Shown here: one piece after another, positions 63,161-64,000 of the stretch | How positions within the stretch are numbered: position 1 is the stretch's first letter | Layout: each line of letters begins with the position of its first letter | NCBI GenBank assembly: GCA_032164245.1 | Contig: JAVMKO010000197.1 | Location: 347,565 to 411,564 of the forward strand | DNA: 64,000 nucleotides | From: Sternotherus odoratus | Taxonomy: Eukaryota > Chordata > Testudines > Kinosternidae | Direction: 5' to 3' | The notes under the pieces: model-generated | Databases searched by the model: none | What the model saw: the letters and a program-made list of their open reading frames with translations, nothing else | Told to the model about the DNA's origin: nothing | Translations under genes and position numbers: made by a program

Positions 63161-63615
63161 CCCCTGTGGTGCGGGGGGAGGGGGGTGTCGGACGGGGGGG
63201 TCCCCTGTGGTGCGGGGGGCGGGGGGGGTCCCCTGTGGTGCCGGGGGAGGGGGGGTGTCGGGCGGGGGGGTCCCCTGTGGTGCGGGGGGAGGGGGGTGTC
63301 GGACGGGGGGGGTCCCCTGTGGTGCGGGGGGAGGGGGGGTGTCGGGCGGGGGGGTCCCCTGTGGTGCGGGGGGAGGGGGGTGTCGGGCGGGGGGGGGTCC
63401 CCTGTGGTGCGGGGGGAGGGGGGTGTCGGACGGGGGGGGTCCCCTGTGGTGCGGGGGGAGGGGGGGGTGTCGGACGGGGGGGTCCCCTGTGGTGCGGGGG
63501 GAGGGGGGGTGTCGGACGGGGGGGGGTCCCCTGTGGTGCGGGGGGAGGGGGGTGTCGGACGGGGGGGGGGGGGTCCCCTGTGGTGCGGGGGGAGGGGGGG
63601 GTCTCTGCGGCCAGG
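63160..63615. repeat. Minisatellite, about 40-bp unit
   Basis: About 11 units of GGTGTCGGACGGGGGGGTCC then CCTGTGGTGCGGGGGGAGG. It is G-rich, and the spurious frames of about 200-280 codons on both strands come from it. Confidence 0.95.
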
Positions 63616-63643
63616 TCGGGAAATGTCGCAGCAGCAGCTAGAT

Positions 63644-64000
63644 CAGGGGTCTCCAAACTTTTCAGCCCGAGGGGCCGCATTAGCTATCAAATAGCAGTTC
63701 CGGGGCCGACAACACACTCGAGGTCCAAATAAAAAAGAATCAAAACATGGATGTTGTTTTTAATTATTTATTTAATATTATTTTATTCAGTTATTATTTA
63801 ATAACACATTGATACACTACACCCTGAACACCTGTTCACTACACATGAACACTACACCTGAACACCTGTTCACTACACATGAACACTACACCTGAACACC
63901 TGTTCACTACACATGAACACTACACCTGAACACCTGTTCACTACACATGAAACACTACACATGAACACCTGTTCACTACACCTGAACACTACACCTGAAC
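63644..64000 (+). mobile_element. Composite hAT-type MITE, copy 3 (cut by the window edge)
   Basis: It starts CAGGGGTCTCCAAACTTTTC, GGGCCGCATTAGCTATC and the same AT-rich segment as 24001, then enters the 13-bp array, here with CACCTGAAC variants. The right end is outside the window. The expected duplication would be AGCTAGAT (63636-63643). Confidence 0.9.

Noticed and set aside
62826..63694. Frames of 202-284 codons on both strands
   Set aside because: They are generated by the 40-bp minisatellite. Opposite-strand frames of similar length show composition, not coding.

Overview
The window looks like non-coding DNA from a reptile, most likely a turtle. I base this on many fragments that read like turtle-type repeats: CR1 LINE 3' ends, a Cry-type tRNA-derived SINE, Penelope-like GIY-YIG retroelements with their 'TTAGTCT..AAGGTGCCAC' tails, and numerous short elements bounded by hAT-style termini. 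I found no convincing intact protein-coding gene. The longest open frames fall inside G-rich tandem repeats and are artefacts.

The functional content is a tRNA gene cluster spread over 2-54 kb, plus one U1 snRNA gene at 54174-54337. About 22 tRNA genes keep a good cloverleaf: Gly, Thr, Met, initiator Met, Lys, Glu, Ser(AGA), Ser(GCT), Asn, Cys, Phe, Arg, Val and Ala. About 17 more are tRNA pseudogenes or remnants. Most sit in blocks of roughly 0.3-3 kb present two or three times, usually as inverted copies: 1-3.1 kb against 38.2-41.5 kb (inverted) and 23.3-27.4 kb; 4.6-5.1 against 47.9-48.3; 9.5-10.4 against 18.8-19.8; 16.0-16.3 against 42.4-42.8; 17.5-18.7 against 46.2-47.5; 22.5-23.3 against 48.6-49.4; 12.8-14.1 against 51.7-53.4. 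The U1 gene has the expected 164-nt length, a PSE-like element, a DSE-like octamer region and a 3'-box-like sequence.

Mobile DNA fills much of the rest. Because the blocks are duplicated, empty sites can be compared with occupied ones, which confirms several hAT-type insertions with 8-bp target-site duplications: 1208-1797, 24001-25811, 26240-27276, 13788-14033 and 52820-53023. It also confirms a solo LTR (39773-40572, 5-bp duplication) nested inside an older hAT-like MITE. The most unusual family is a roughly 1.7-1.8 kb hAT-type element (24001-25811, 34560-36277, and 63644 to the window end). Its body is a fixed series of unrelated tandem arrays: a 13-bp CACATGAAC array, a roughly 50-57-bp array and a 36-bp GC-rich array.

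The right end (57.7-63.6 kb) is a strongly G-skewed domain made of three minisatellites (about 55, 57 and 40 bp). It surrounds a CpG-rich promoter-like island at 62.64-63.16 kb with NRF1, ETS and ZNF143-type motifs. Decayed copies of part of that island occur at 8.6-9.5, 19.7-20.6 and 55.9-56.9 kb. Zinc-finger-gene debris (28.69-28.73 kb) and a possible first exon (31.61-31.70 kb) are the only hints of protein genes.
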